Shown here: piece by piece, positions 30,355-41,094 of the stretch
Position numbering within the stretch: the first letter of the stretch is position 1
Layout of the letters: every line of letters begins with the position of its first letter
From: Piezodorus guildinii
Taxonomy: Eukaryota; Arthropoda; Insecta; Hemiptera; Pentatomidae
Reading direction: 5' to 3'
Assembly: GCA_023052935.1 (NCBI GenBank)
Contig: CM041298.1
Coordinates: forward strand, 6,467,344-6,531,343
Length of the DNA: 64,000 bases
Translations under genes and position numbers: made by a program
The notes under the pieces: generated by a model
The model's input: the letters and a program-made list of their open reading frames with translations, nothing else
What the model was told of the DNA's origin: nothing
Databases searched by the model: none

Positions 30355-31080
30355 ATTAAAGAAAATGGTACGTCCTCTTCCTGCTCCAGGTTTTCCAATG
30401 TAGTCCTTATACATAGACCTGGGTCTGCCACGAGGTCGTCTGCCTTCCGGTCTCTGGGCCTTCCATCTACCTGCCCGGTCGTTTTCGGTTGGTCGTACCA
30501 TTTTGCCTTACAGAGATGCCCATACCATTTAAGTCGTCTTTGTTCCAGCACGTCACAGACTGATCTGACACCCAAATCCTCACGTACTTTCTCATTCCTG
30601 ATGCAATCCCTCCTTGTCTTTCCTACTATTCTTCTGAGGAATCTCATTCCAGCAGATGTGACCTTACTCAGATGCTTGCTGAGGGTTGTTCAGCTTTCAG
30701 CTCCGTACAGCAGCACTGGGAGAAATACAGACTTAAATAACCTCATTTTGGCCTCCTTACTAACTTCCAGCTTGCCTAATATTGTTTTTGAGACCTGGTA
30801 GTATAGTCATTTGCTTGGTCACTCGATTTAGGACCTCCTGATCTATTTTACCATCACTACTTATAATGGTCCCGAGGTACGTTTGATTATTCGTTGATTC
30901 TAGGGGTTCCCCATTACATACAGATCACAGGCTCTGCATTTTCTCTTCCAACAATTATCACTTTGTTTTTAGTTGGGTTTATATGAAGCCCTCTTAACTT
31001 GAGTTGTTCTTCCTATTCCACTAATGATGACTAGAGAGCCTCCTGGGAGTCAGATATGAGGACTATATCATAGCCTTTTA
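30355..31080 (-). pseudogene. LINE of another lineage, C-terminal fragment
   Basis: The minus strand reads LLYGAESW-like sequence before MRFLRRIVGKTRRDCIRNEK, then DVLEQRRLKWYGHLC and QVDGRPRDRKADDLV. Upstream (toward 31080) are decayed palm and thumb segments. The pattern 'RMRFLRR..G.TR.D.IRN..V' then 'RLKW.GH' is common in insect LINEs related to RTE/R4-type elements, but I cannot place the clade. It stops exactly where a Helitron begins at 31081, and no continuation was found beyond that Helitron. Confidence 0.7.
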
Positions 31081-32047
31081 TCTATACTAATATTATAAAG
31101 CTGGAGAGTTTGTTTGTTTGTTTGTATGTTCGTTTGTTTGTTTGAACTCGCTAATCTCAGAAACTACTGGTTCAAATTGAAAAAAATTCTTTTTGTGTTG
31201 GATAGTCCATTTATCGTGGAAGGCTATAGGCTATATAACATCACGCTGCGACCAATAGGACCGAAGAATCAGTGGAAAATATGGGAAAAAACAGGGAAAA
31301 TTGTCCTCGAATACCAACGATTCAAAATGATTTACCTTTTAATCTTAAAATAATTCACTTTCCCGTTGATTTATCTTTTGCCATAACAATTAATAAATCA
31401 CATGGGCAAGCATTTAAACACGTAGGAATCGATTTACGTCAAGATCGGGTCGCGGAGAAAATCAATATGTTCTTCTGTCACAAGAAAATAAAACCAAAAA
31501 TATTATTTAAGCAGAAATACTTTAAAATATTGGGTCGTCCGAAAAGTTGGTAGAGGTTTTTAAAATAAAATTTACTTTCTGTTTTTTCTACTAAAATGAA
31601 TCACGAGTCTAATGTTTATTTATATGCCTTTAATCCTCATGGAATTAACTATATTTACACACTGAATTCGTCTTTATGAAGGATCAGTAGAGTAGTTTAT
31701 TGCAATCCAACATGAGTGACGATTCAGTTCATTTTCGAAATAATATGCTTATTAAAAGAGGGAAAAACGTAGCCCATACTGCAAGAAACATTCGTTCCGA
31801 GTATGGCAGCGATTCAATTTCTGACAGCACGGTTCAGAAGTGGTTTTCGCGGTTTAGAGGTCTTCAATTTGGAAGATCAACCCCATTTTTGTAGATTAAA
31901 TAAACAAATTTCAAGCTGTCTAATTTTAATTGTTGTCTAAATTTTTCTACGAACTTTCCGGACAACGCAATATATTCTTTTAAAAACGTCTTAATAGCGA
32001 ACATAATGACTGAAATTGACGCAGACGAAGTCGCGCTCAACAGCTAG
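31081..32047 (+). mobile_element. Helitron, complete termini, carrying a mini-mariner
   Basis: Starts TCTATACTAATATTATAAAG after A and ends 'caacagCTAG' before T. Near the 3' end GCAGACGAAGTCGC can fold into a short hairpin some 10 bp before CTAG. 31272-31530 encodes FAITINKSHGQAFKHVGIDL, the helicase motif VI region of Helitron transposases, but Rep and the rest of the helicase are missing. A 441-bp mariner sits at 31530-31970; the Helitron sequence is continuous on either side when compared with 28300-28376. Confidence 0.9.
31530..31970 (+). mobile_element. Internally deleted mariner, 441 bp, TA duplication
   Basis: TIRs are TTGGGTCGTCCGAAAAGTTG (and on for about 27 bp) and, on the other strand, TTGCGTTGTCCGGAAAGTTC. 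TA lies on both sides (31528-31529, 31971-31972). 31711-31850 encodes the N-terminal helix-turn-helix (SDDSVHFRNNMLIKRGKNVA, STVQKWFSRFR); the catalytic domain is deleted. TIRs differ from the 39123/49378 mariners, so this is another lineage. Confidence 0.88.
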
Positions 32048-32754
32048 TATTTATAGAAAATTAATAAATTAAATTTAAAGCGTTTTAGCGCTAACAATAT
32101 TTATACACATAAATAAACGTGGGATTAGTTATATGCTCAGTAAACTGTCTATACTTAGGTAATCTTACTTTGCGAAACTATATACTCCTAGACCTATTCA
32201 CAAAGTTCCTTCCAATTAATAAACTTTATCTACAGCTATCTCTTTCTTATTTCCATAATATTTATACCTCTATATAGCACAGCATCTACATTTCTATAGC
32301 GTCGAGAACTACATTTGAATAAAGTTAGAAACTAGTTCCAATTAATTTCCTTTTCCCGTGGAGAGTTCCTGCTTGTTTATGTCCTGTTTTTGAAATAACT
32401 CTTATAAAATCTTTATTAATATTTAAATTAGATTCAATATATTAAATAGAATGACTTTGAGGTATCACCTGTGGTGTAATAGCAAGCATAACAGCCTTCC
32501 ATACAGGTCACTGGCTCAAAATCGGCGGATATGGCCCTAGGATTTTTCAAATGGAGTGATTAATTCTCTGTTATGCCTTCCTTCGTAGGAAACGTAAAAT
32601 ATTGATCCCAAACTTTTCGTAAAATATCTCTATCCTTATTAAACCTAGATAGGCAGAATTTAGGACTACCACTGTAGCATTTTCTGATAGCACAAAGTGA
32701 CGCTGCAGTGTTCTTTTAAGTATACACATATGTCTATCCCCATTTGCATGAATA
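32048..32754. other. AT-rich low-copy sequence
   Basis: No family match or gene signal found. A short SINE-like resemblance at 32655-32690 ('ttaggactaccactgtagca') matches the SINE at 35215-35240 in reverse and may be a decayed SINE fragment. Confidence 0.4.
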
Positions 32755-32838
32755 TTAGAATAACTAATTCTCGAAACGTTGCATAAATAAAATTGTTTAT
32801 TTATTGACTGAAACCTAAGTTGACGAATATCCATATTC
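32755..32838 (+). repeat. Copy of the 'tctcgaaacgt...attgactgaaacct' repeat
   Basis: 'aattctcgaaacgttgcat', 'aaaattgttta' and 'attgactgaaacct' recur at 59240-59310, inverted at 58645-58715, and at 61448-61520. Family unknown; the GAGAA..TTCTCGAAACG stem recalls the half-hammerhead described for 4018. Confidence 0.6.
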
Positions 32839-32938
32839 TAGAGTGTAATAAAATCATTAAACAATATTAAACAACAAAAACAACGTTTTATTCCCTCCTT
32901 GAGGTTATCCATTACTAACTAAAAAAACATGTGTTTTT

Positions 32939-34339
32939 TACTTTCACTTTATTTTTTTTTTTTTTTTATTTATTATTTATTTAAACCCTTCCCTGCCTTG
33001 AAGGCAATACGGGTGCTTGCAGCTGTAGGAAGTACCAAGCTACAACCCACAGCTGCTTTATGTCTTCAAAGTTAGTTCAAATGTTCGGCAGCCTTCTTCA
33101 TGCTTCTCCCCTAACCAGCGTGAAGTGACTTGGACCAACACATTCTTTCCACGCGTACACGAATGCTTTGTAATAGGGTAGTTTTCTTTGGTTACTAGGT
33201 GAGGAATGTCACTCTCCGTAAGGATGTAGAGGCCTGTGCTCTTCAAAAGATTTGTTCTTAGTGTCTCATAAGCGGCACAGGCAAGGAGAATATGCTCGGC
33301 GGTGTCCGGAACACCACAACTGGGACATAGGGGACTTATGTTTTTCCCATGCTTAGCAAGTTTTGCTTCGGAAGCCCCCATGTCCCGTGAGGAACTGAGA
33401 AACCCAGTAGTCCGGGAGGATCCATGTTTTTTCCAGTCTTGACCCGACGGTGGGGAAATACTTCCTTAGATCAGCACCTTTTGGCGTCGTCACCCACCGA
33501 CGGTTCCATTCCTCTATCGTGATCTCCCGGAGAATCATCTTCCATTTGCTGGGTTCTAAGTTGATCCTCACTGTAAGGTTTTCTGGTAGATCCGCCATAC
33601 CTTCTCTCTTGATTTTATGTACGTAATAGTCTTCTCTTAGGAGAAAGTCTATAGGTATCTCTCCTGCTAACATATGCACCGCCTCATGAGACACTGTTCC
33701 AAACGCTCTGGTGACCCGGAGTAGAGCTATTCGCTGGATCGTGGCCAACTTACTTTTTTGTCGGTGCGAGAGATTCTGACTCCATGCTGGGGACGCATAC
33801 CTCAGGATACCCAAAACCACTCCTTTGTAAATAGCCAATGTCGCTGGGTACCTGAGGCCCCAAAAAGCGCCCCCTATACGGCTGAGGCCATTAAGAGTCA
33901 AGCCCACCCTACTTCTTAAGTGGTCCAAGTGAGGCGTGACGTTGAACTTTGAAGTAATCCTAATGCCAAGGTAGGTAACAACCTCACTTGGACGAATATT
34001 GGCTCCTTGAATATTTAAAGTTATAGGATGGGCCCTGTCAGTCGCACCTCGCAAGAGAATAGTTTGAGTCTTGGATGTGGCCATCTTCAGCTTTTTCCTC
34101 TCGCACCATCTGCTTACTAGGTTGGCACACCGTTCACCTGACTCTTTCAGACCAGCTCTACTATTCGAGGCCACCAATACGGCCAGATCGTCTACATATG
34201 CCGTTGCGGGGAACCGATTTTCATTACTATATATAGTAAGGGGAAGTATTGCGATCGTGAAAATTTTCGAATTACAGTTTTCAACGGAAATACACGTTTT
34301 AGGGTCCCCTGAGTCCAAATAACCAAGTCCCGCAAAAAG

Positions 34340-34374
<35 letters not shown>

Positions 34375-35140
34375 TGTGTGTGTGTGTGTGTGGTAACTCC
34401 CGGGCGGAAACGGTAAGTCCTATGAAACTGAAATTTCATATTTAAGACAACTATACGCCTGAGACGTGACAAAACTTTTTTCATTAAAATGAGCTTACCA
34501 GAAGAGGCACTTTATACCATGCATTTTGCACCTTTTTTCGATTTTCTCGAAAACGTTCCGACGATTTTGATTAAACTCGCTATATCGATGTAAAATTTAA
34601 TGGGCTTTAATATCATGTAGGTTTTATTTGGATAAAAATGGTCTGACAGGGCTTAAATGCCGATATTTTAAATTCTCTTGCTCTAAAGTACCTTTAATTT
34701 TGTATATTCAATAATAATAACTAGATTATCTTGTTAACGCTGATAAAAAACAGGTAAATATATAAATTGTATAAATTCGATACCTAACTAAAGGAGAAAA
34801 CAGAAAAAATATTTTTTTAATGCAATTTTTCGTTTTTGAACATAAGAGCAGTAATATACATGTATGACATACCGTTGGAAAGCTAAAGATTTTAGAAAAA
34901 CATCATCTCATACACAAGCTTTTAGAAGTTAATAGAGAGTGATGAGAAGAAGATAAAACTAACTGATTATTTTGATAATAATATAATAGATTTTTTAATA
35001 AAACACATGTTTCTATATAAATTCAATTTGATTAATTCCTTAATAGTTTCACGTATTTTTATATCTAACTGTATTTGAAAATTCTTTCATTGATTTTAAA
35101 AATTGAGGTAAGTGAAAGTCGTGTGTTGCCCGCACCAGAT
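32939..35140 (-). mobile_element. Helentron-like element, copy 6, split by the R1-like LINE
   Basis: The end 'tactttcactt' is at 32939-32949 and the rest resumes at about 34222 with 'ttactatatatagtaagggg'. Apart from the LINE it is nearly full-length: GT repeat 34343-34392, conserved central blocks, and the end 'gcccgcaccaga' at 35139. It sits in a T run of the LTR; LTR sequence continues on the right with 'ttttacaataaatacagtg'. Confidence 0.88.
32952..34221 (-). pseudogene. R1-like LINE, 5'-truncated second copy
   Basis: Starts with a T run and the 3' UTR words 'tttatttaaacccttccctgcc', close to 21881. Coding sequence reads from the C-terminal Cys/His module CPSCGVPDTAEHILLAC (33381-33058) through SQFLTGHGGF (frameshift near 33360) up to TAYVDDLAVLVASNS and stops at the truncation point. 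It lies inside the Helentron-like copy, whose terminal 'actttcactt' is to its left and hairpin to its right. About three quarters of the shared residues match the copy at 22000 by eye. Confidence 0.88.
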
Positions 35141-35165
35141 TTTTACAATAAATACAGTGCTTAGT

Positions 35166-35452
35166 TTGTTTGTTTATTCGTTTAACGTCACTTTTATGCT
35201 ACTATGGCTAATCGGACTATGCTACAGTGGTAGTCCTAAATTTTGCCTATCCAGGTTTTATTAGGATAGGGATCTTTAACGAGTACCTGACATCGCACAG
35301 GCTCGAGACCACCTTTTTACGTCCCCTCCGAAGGACGGCATAACTAAGGATTTTTTCTTCCCATTAAAAATCCTAGGGCTACCCGCAGGTTTGAACCCGC
35401 GAACTTTGGCATAGAAAGCTGTTATGCTAACCACTACGCTATGGGTGACCCC
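35166..35452 (-). mobile_element. tRNA-derived SINE with 13-bp duplication
   Basis: TACAGTGCTTAGT flanks it (35153-35165 and 35453-35465). On the minus strand the head has an A box TAGCGTAGTGGTTAGCA (35425-35441) and a B box GGTTCAAACCT (35387-35397), as in tRNA-derived RNA polymerase III promoters. A unique body follows and the tail is 'gacgttaaacgaataaacaaacaaac', an AAAC-type repeat. That tail resembles the end of the LINE at 37640-38421 ('acgccttaaaacccaaac'), a possible partner for retrotransposition. Confidence 0.9.
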
Positions 35453-35589
35453 TACAGTGCTTAGTGTTATCACATTATCACACCTTCCTCCTTAAGCCTT
35501 CACCCTCGCCTTGATCTTCCTCGCTGACTGTACCAAATGTTTTCAGCATTTGGTCGACGTGCCTCTTCCAGGTAAGCTCGGTGCCATCA

Positions 35590-36072
35590 GGCCTCACCAG
35601 GTAAAGCTATTCTCCAAGCCTTCCTGTAACGACAGCTCGGATCCACTTGGTTCCCTTTCCTGATGGCGAGTTCCTGTAGTCGCGAACACACACTTCTTCT
35701 CAAAACTACACGAAGCAGCCAACTTTTTAAGACGAGCGAACCATCCCTTGATAGATTCTCCTAAATCTTGTTTACTATTGTACAATATGATTCGCTCCCT
35801 AAAAATTGAAACCTGCTGTGTAAACTGGCGTTATTTCATTATCTCACATAAGGTAAATCCTTTGGTAATTGAGGATCGCATAGATCTCTCAGACATTTTT
35901 AAGCCATCGTACCAATACAAGTAATAAGAACCGATAACTTACGGCTTTCTTCGATGGCATTAATCTCGAAGAATTGTTCGAGGAGTTCTTGGTAAATATT
36001 CCAGTCATCATTTTCGACATCATTATACTCCTCTTCGATGCTTGGACGGTAGTTTTTTCTTTTATTTGCCAT
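35590..36072 (-). pseudogene. Gypsy-like gag fragment inside the miniature LTR element
   Basis: Begins MANKRKNYRPSIEEEYNDVE, then WNIYQELLEQFFEINAIEES and LSVLITCIGTMA; after a stop the frame gives LRDLCDPQLPKDLPY and, shifted, LGESIKGWFARLKKLAASCS. These follow the order of Gypsy capsid domains. Stops and shifts make it non-functional. No pol sequence is present. Confidence 0.8.
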
Positions 36073-36215
36073 GGGTACGCTAAAACTCGTCGCCAATATG
36101 TAATAAACTCAGTAAACAATATTCAACAACAAAAATGTTTTATTCCCTCCTTGAGGTTATCCATTACTAACTAAAAAAACATGTGTCTTTTTACAATATA
36201 TACAGTGTTATCACA

Positions 36216-36484
36216 TAGAGTAATGTCCATTACATCGAAAACCCTTCCGAGAAGCAAAAATAGAAAGAAGACATCAGGAGTTACTTGGAGATAACATCAT
36301 TAAAATAGGAAAAACAAACGATATCCTCAAAAAGATCAATATTTTTAAGAAGCTGTAGCAGAAAAAGAAAGTTAAAGGACTCTGAAAACCTCAGCAGCTG
36401 ATTGTTTATAAAAACTCTACCTAACGAAACCTAAGAAAAGTAGAAAACTTAAATTATCATTCGAGAACTAATCAAACAAAATAT
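36216..36484. other. Spacer, no gene recognised
   Basis: A-rich sequence between the LTR element and the RTE-like copy; short fragments only. Confidence 0.35.
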
Positions 36485-37065
36485 AAATAATAATAAGCTT
36501 ACCGAACCCGAAGGTTCAATGCCGATACCACCAAACTTCGCCTGCACAGACTCGTCCAATGTTCACCGGTCAAGCCCAAGCCCCCGAGATCAGCCTTAAT
36601 GTATTCCTCCCATCGACGCTTCGGCCAACCTTTCCGACGCCTACCAGTCGGACCAGCGACTACCAACTTTCTCGGAATCGGTCGGAGCCCAACAACTTTA
36701 CGCGCCCATTTGAGTCTTCGTGATGCTATCAACTCAATTATATTCACATGGTACAAACTCCGCAATTCCGCGTTGTGCAACCTTCTAAACTCCCCAGTGG
36801 CCTCATCTCTCTTTGGACCAAATATTTTACGCAGTACCTTATTTTCGAAAACCTTAAGCCGTTGTTCATCCTTCAAAGTAAGTGCCCTCGTTTCACATCC
36901 GTAAAGAACCGTCGGAAGAATAATAGTTTTATAAATTCTAACCTTTAAGTTTTTAGATCGAAGCCGCGAGCAAAGTAATTTAGCGACTGAATAATAACAC
37001 GCATTTTCCACCTTTATTCGGGACTTTATTTCTTCCTGGATTTCATTTTTTCTTGTTATCATTGA
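36485..37065 (-). pseudogene. RTE-like LINE, C-terminal copy
   Basis: Open minus-strand frame 37062-36499: MITRKNEIQEEIKSRIKVEN, IYKTIILPTVLYGCETRALT, VLRKIFGPKRDEATGEFRRL and IIELIASRRLKWARKVVGL, ending LNLRVR and an (ATA)n-type tail. 5' truncated inside the thumb. A small deletion after VVGL removes GEER. The upstream end abuts a long AT microsatellite, so its target duplication cannot be read. Confidence 0.85.
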
Positions 37066-37066
37066 A

Positions 37067-37071
<5 letters not shown>

Positions 37072-37137
<66 letters not shown>
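37072..37137. repeat. (AT)n microsatellite
   Basis: About 66 bp of pure TA repeat with degenerate 'ataaccaaa' repeats to 37195. Confidence 0.95.
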
Positions 37138-37195
37138 CCAATATATATAACCAAACCAAAAGTAATAATATATATATAACCAAAATATATATATA

Positions 37196-37639
37196 GATAT
37201 TTAATTATTCAGAAATTTAATAAATAATACTTTTAATAATATATTTGATTATACCACGGTGTATAATTAACTGTACTTAGATGTTTCGCGAACTGATAGT
37301 AAGTTGTTCTATCAAGACAAAACTTAAGAGGGAGAAAGTTCTGAATTTCTAATTCCCCCTGATCTCTGGAATTATGGTATTCTAATTCAGGCATTGTAGA
37401 TTAGTAACTTTCGAGTATCTTTAATATTATTTCAACAGCTCTTGTGTTTTCTTATTTATCATTCAAGCTGTTGTTCTAAAACAATCAGAAGCCTCTTACT
37501 GGAGTTTCTTAAAGGTCTATGAAGTATACTTGTCCAGAAAAAAAAATCAGGTGCGACGAACACACTACTTTCACTTTGTATCCAAATCATCCCATACTAG
37601 TTCGCACTCACTCTCATATAGCTGCGTTGCGAAACCTGG
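37196..37639. other. AT-rich spacer
   Basis: Nothing recognised. Confidence 0.4.
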
Positions 37640-38421
37640 GCAAGTCGGTAAGCTTCGTGTGAGTGTTGAGCCACGTGGGAATTACCGGTAACGAGCTAGG
37701 GACCGGCAGCGAAGCTAGGGGCTCACACTACCAGGAGGAACAGCCATCTTGACCCCGTCTGAACTCAGTGAACCGCTCAGAAAGCAAGAAGATGACCGAT
37801 GGCGGAAAATGTGGGACGATAGCCAGGTAAGCAAACTGAAGCATATAAAACAAACAGTGAAACCCTGGTCCACATTAGCCGTAGCAGCCGGAGGGAGGAG
37901 GTCGCGTTGATCCGGCTAAGGATAGGACACTCGCGGCTGACGCACTCTTATATTTTTGCTAGGCAGCCGGTGCCCCGATGCCAGCACTGTGGTGGAACCC
38001 TTACCATTCGGCATATTTTTCAAGAATGCCCTTATTATCCATCACACCTGAATAAAATTGGACTAAGCCCGAATATTTCAGCGGTGCTGGGTGATAGAGA
38101 GGAAACCATTGAATTAGTTTTTGATTTTCTTAAGGAGCAGTCATTATTATCGAAATTATAAAGACCATTTCTAGTCAGTTAGCATTACTAGTATTAGCTT
38201 TTTAAACTATTGTTTACATAAAAATATTTTTTCTTTCTTTATTTTTTTTAAATTTATTTATTATTTATTTAATTTTTTTTTTATTATTATTTTTTTTCTT
38301 TCTTTCTCTCAATCACTCATTACCTAATAGTTCTTTCTTATAAAGGTTGAATATGCATATAGTGTCTAGGCGTTGATGACCTTAGGGTTTTACGCCTTAA
38401 AACCCAAACAAACAAACAAAC
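37640..38421 (+). pseudogene. RNase H LINE, 3' end with AAAC tail
   Basis: Starts in RNase H (LSHVGITGNE near 37665) and continues, over frameshifts, with PSELSEPLRKQEDDRWRKMW and VKPWSTLA. The last frame (37907-38161) has IRLRIGHSRLTHSYIF and CQHCGGTLTIRHIFQECPYY, the Cys/His tail shared with 6902-7291. The 3' UTR ends 'gaccttagggttttacgcc' and AAAC repeats at 38404-38421. Different family from the 6178 copy, same group. Confidence 0.85.
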
Positions 38422-38582
38422 TACTTTCACTTGCCTTTCTTCTATAAAAATATTTTAGATACAGTTTGAGTTGAAAAAAATAATTTCATTGAACTACGAT
38501 GGAAACGTTAACATTAGACTGAATTATATAATATTAGAAATTTATTATCGACAGCAATTTTTAAAGTTTATGTCTTAAATTC

Positions 38583-38895
38583 TCAATCCTCCTTACTTCA
38601 TAAACTCATCCATGAAGACCTTGAAGTTCCTATATTCTGATTTATCCCGCACCAGGTACCATCCTTCCAAGACAAACTCCATTCCCCCTCTAACTCACCA
38701 GTTTCAATCCTTGCTTCCACTTCGATACCCGACGATCCTCTCAATCATGAGAAGGGAAGACAGCCCCAAGACCTTGTTAAGAGTATTTTATGAGATGGCT
38801 TCTAATATGTAGTTTTTTTACTTGTTTATTATGCCTCTTCATAGTTATACTAACCTTTACTTAACAAATTTATTAATTTGAATACAGTTGCAAAT
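38583..38895 (+). pseudogene. Jockey-like LINE family A, C-terminal fragment, plus strand
   Basis: Across frames it reads LLHKLIHEDLEV, DLSRTRYH and LTHQFQSLLPL, the order seen in the 44325 copy (IIHKDLNIPLVTDLARTRYS). The 3' UTR end 'atttattaatttgaatacagttgcaaatt' in pieces closes it. Confidence 0.75.
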
Positions 38896-38934
38896 TGCAA
38901 TAAATATGTATTTATTTATGAAATATAATGTATT

Positions 38935-40150
38935 GCATTTAAATATGCAATAAATTTTTAATGCAATTTTGGTGGTTTTAAACACAAAAACAGTCATTTA
39001 GACGTATATTAAAGTTGAAGTAAACATTTTATAAAAACTATTATCCTATACACAGATATGTAAAAGGTTATGGAGAATGGTGAAAAGTCGACTAAATTAA
39101 CTGATTGTCTTTGATAATATTATTGGGTTGCTTCACATGAAATGTCCGTTTTTATAGTTTCTGAAATACATAAAGGATTTTGCCGGTCTCTGTTGTTTTC
39201 TTCTGAATGTTTACATATTTAAAGTAAACAGTTACTAATCTTCTACCTTTGTATTATAAACATTAGCTTCCCAATCAATTACCCACTTTTTAGTATACCT
39301 CCAAATATGAACGTGGAAACGATCGAGTAATATTTTTGTTTAAAAGTTTAAACTCGGCCATTCAGCAGCTGAGGCCGCTAGAAATATTTGCAAGGCGTTT
39401 GGGGAAGGGAGTGTTATGAAGGGACCTTTCACCGTTGGTTAGCTAAGTTTTCAGCTGGGGATACCGACTTGGAAAACTTGCATCGAGGAAGACCTCCGTC
39501 CGTAATAGACAACGATTTCCTCAAACATACAGTAGAAGGAAACCCCTACCAAACAGTTAAAGGACTCTCAGCACAACTAAATGCAAGTGCATCTACCGTT
39601 TCTAGACATTTAAAGTGTATTGGGTAAGTAAGAAAGCTCGATACATGGGTACCCCATCGTGCAAAAATTGAAAGAACTGGGCTACGAAGTTCTTCCGCAC
39701 CCACCATATTATCTCGACTTGTCTCCAACAGATTACCACATGTTTAGGAATTTTGACAACTTCGTCAAAGGAAAACTTTTTGAAAATGATGATCAAGTGA
39801 AAAGTGCGTTTTCAGATTTTCGTTTCACTTCAAAACTCAGAGTTTTTCAGTTTGGGGATAAAAAAGTTGGTGTCACGTTGGGAAAAATGTGTAGAAAAAA
39901 AAGGTAAATATTCGAATAAAATTATCTAGTTTTCATATCCTATTTTTAATAAAAATCCTTTACCTTGAAAACGGACATTTCATGTGACACAACCCATATA
40001 TAATACATTAATTAATAAAAAGCATTTATTATTAGAAATTACATTAATATATAATTAATTCTTTATTAGTCTCACTCATTTATTTGAAAATTCTTGAATT
40101 GATTTTAACAACGGGAGTACGTGAAAGTCATGTGTTGCCCTGCAACAGAT
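38935..40150 (-). mobile_element. Helentron-like element, copy 7, split by a mariner
   Basis: Family blocks 'aatgcaattttggtggttttaaacac' in pieces to 'ctgattgtctttgataatat' precede the mariner; 'taatacattaattaataaaaagcattt' in pieces to 'ttgccctgcaacaga' follow it. The 3' hairpin half is missing on the left. The join fits the uninterrupted order in copy 6. Confidence 0.75.
39123..39996 (+). mobile_element. Mariner, internally deleted (about 874 bp)
   Basis: TIRs: TTGGGTTGCTTCACATGAAA and, on the other strand, TGGGTTGTGTCACATGAAAT. TA on both sides. Coding pieces: helix-turn-helix region (LGHSAAEAARNICKAFGEG in pieces, FHRWLAKFSAGDTDLENLHR, STVSRHLKCIG), a stop after CIG, then directly KLKELGYEVLPHPPYYLDLS with the third catalytic Asp. 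The stretch with the first two catalytic Asp residues is deleted. Not functional. Confidence 0.9.
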
Positions 40151-40432
40151 TTTTAAGATAGTAATACTTTTCCTAAGTATATAATGGGTGCAGCTCAACA
40201 ATAATTTTTGTTGAGTAGTATTCCAATCTTTCCCAACTTGGATATCAATAATAGTGGTGAAAGACATCATTCATACTATATTCATACAATATTTACTCAG
40301 CAATAAAATTACTATAAAATATATGCACAATAATGAATCAATAAACGATTTACAAAGTCTATAAATCACTCACATATCACATTGAGTGGAGAATCTGGCA
40401 CAGTGCTAGAACTCCAATTTATACATATTTAC
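40151..40432. other. AT-rich spacer
   Basis: Nothing recognised. Confidence 0.4.
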
Positions 40433-40632
40433 TGAAGGTCTCGGGGCCATTGCCGTTTCAACTTTCTAGGGATATGGTAAGAATGTGTGGAGCTGGATAG
40501 GGATTGAGCTAGAGGATTGGGGTTATGGATAATCTGATGGAATTTGGTGACATAATAAGGAGCATTAACGATTGTTCGAACGACTTTAGATTGAAAGGAT
40601 TGAATGCGTAAGATGTTAGAAAGTTTTTATAA
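40433..40632 (-). pseudogene. Jockey-like LINE family A fragment
   Basis: 'gaaggtctcggggccattg' through 'gtgacataataaggagcatt' and 'agattgaaaggattgaatgcg' match the C-terminal segment of other family A copies with many changes. A 24-bp A run follows near 40650. Confidence 0.65.
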
Positions 40633-40663
40633 TAGGTAAGCAAAAGATTAAAAAAAAAAAAAA

Positions 40664-41094
40664 AAAAAAAAAATGAAATGTAATTCGCTTGTACCTGCTC
40701 AAAGTTAATTAAGGAAATATATTCTGGCGGACAAATGTAGCAACAGCAAACGGTCGTGTTGCTCTGCATTTAGACAAAGAGTTACTAAGTCAGTTGAATA
40801 TTCAGTTAGCCGTGGTCGGGGGAGTTCAAAAAATATCCTCCCAGATCTGAGAACGGCTCCATTTGAATTTTAAACCTGGGACGACTTCAGTTGTTATGGA
40901 AATCCTTCAGGAGAGAATATACCACCGAGGCCAGATTAACATCAGCTTAAACTGTTAGTCAAAGGCGACATATATTATTACTTCGCTGTTTCCTTATGAG
41001 CAGAATTTTAGCAGCGGTTTTCCTCAATCCTGGAATAAATTTACTGCTTTAGATCCGAAATCTGTGTTATGGCCTCAATTTGCTTATTAAAAAA
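40664..41094. other. Low-copy sequence, no gene recognised
   Basis: Less AT-rich between 40790 and 40960 ('gttagccgtggtcgggggag'). Possibly unique host DNA. Confidence 0.35.

Larger units (their letters stand above)
32844..36215 (-). mobile_element. Miniature LTR retrotransposon (TRIM-like) with nested insertions
   Basis: TAGAG flanks both ends (32839-32843 and 36216-36220), a 5-bp duplication. The 5' LTR is 36099-36215 (117 bp, TGTGATAACAC...TTATTACA). The 3' LTR is spread over 32844-32938, about 35141-35165 and 35466-35482, interrupted by a Helentron-like copy and a SINE. The interior (35483-36098) is about 616 bp and holds a primer-binding-site-like sequence, a broken gag and a purine tract (AAGGAGGAAGG on the minus strand) before the 3' LTR. 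Without the insertions the element is about 870 bp. LTRs near 100 bp and a tiny interior fit the TRIM class. Confidence 0.88.

Noticed and set aside
35387..35441. A possible tRNA gene
   Set aside because: A and B boxes are present, but the cloverleaf is not followed by a normal 3' end, and the unit has a SINE body, tail and 13-bp duplication.
36748..36948. Plus-strand frames opposite the RTE-like copy
   Set aside because: Antisense to the recognised RTE C terminus.
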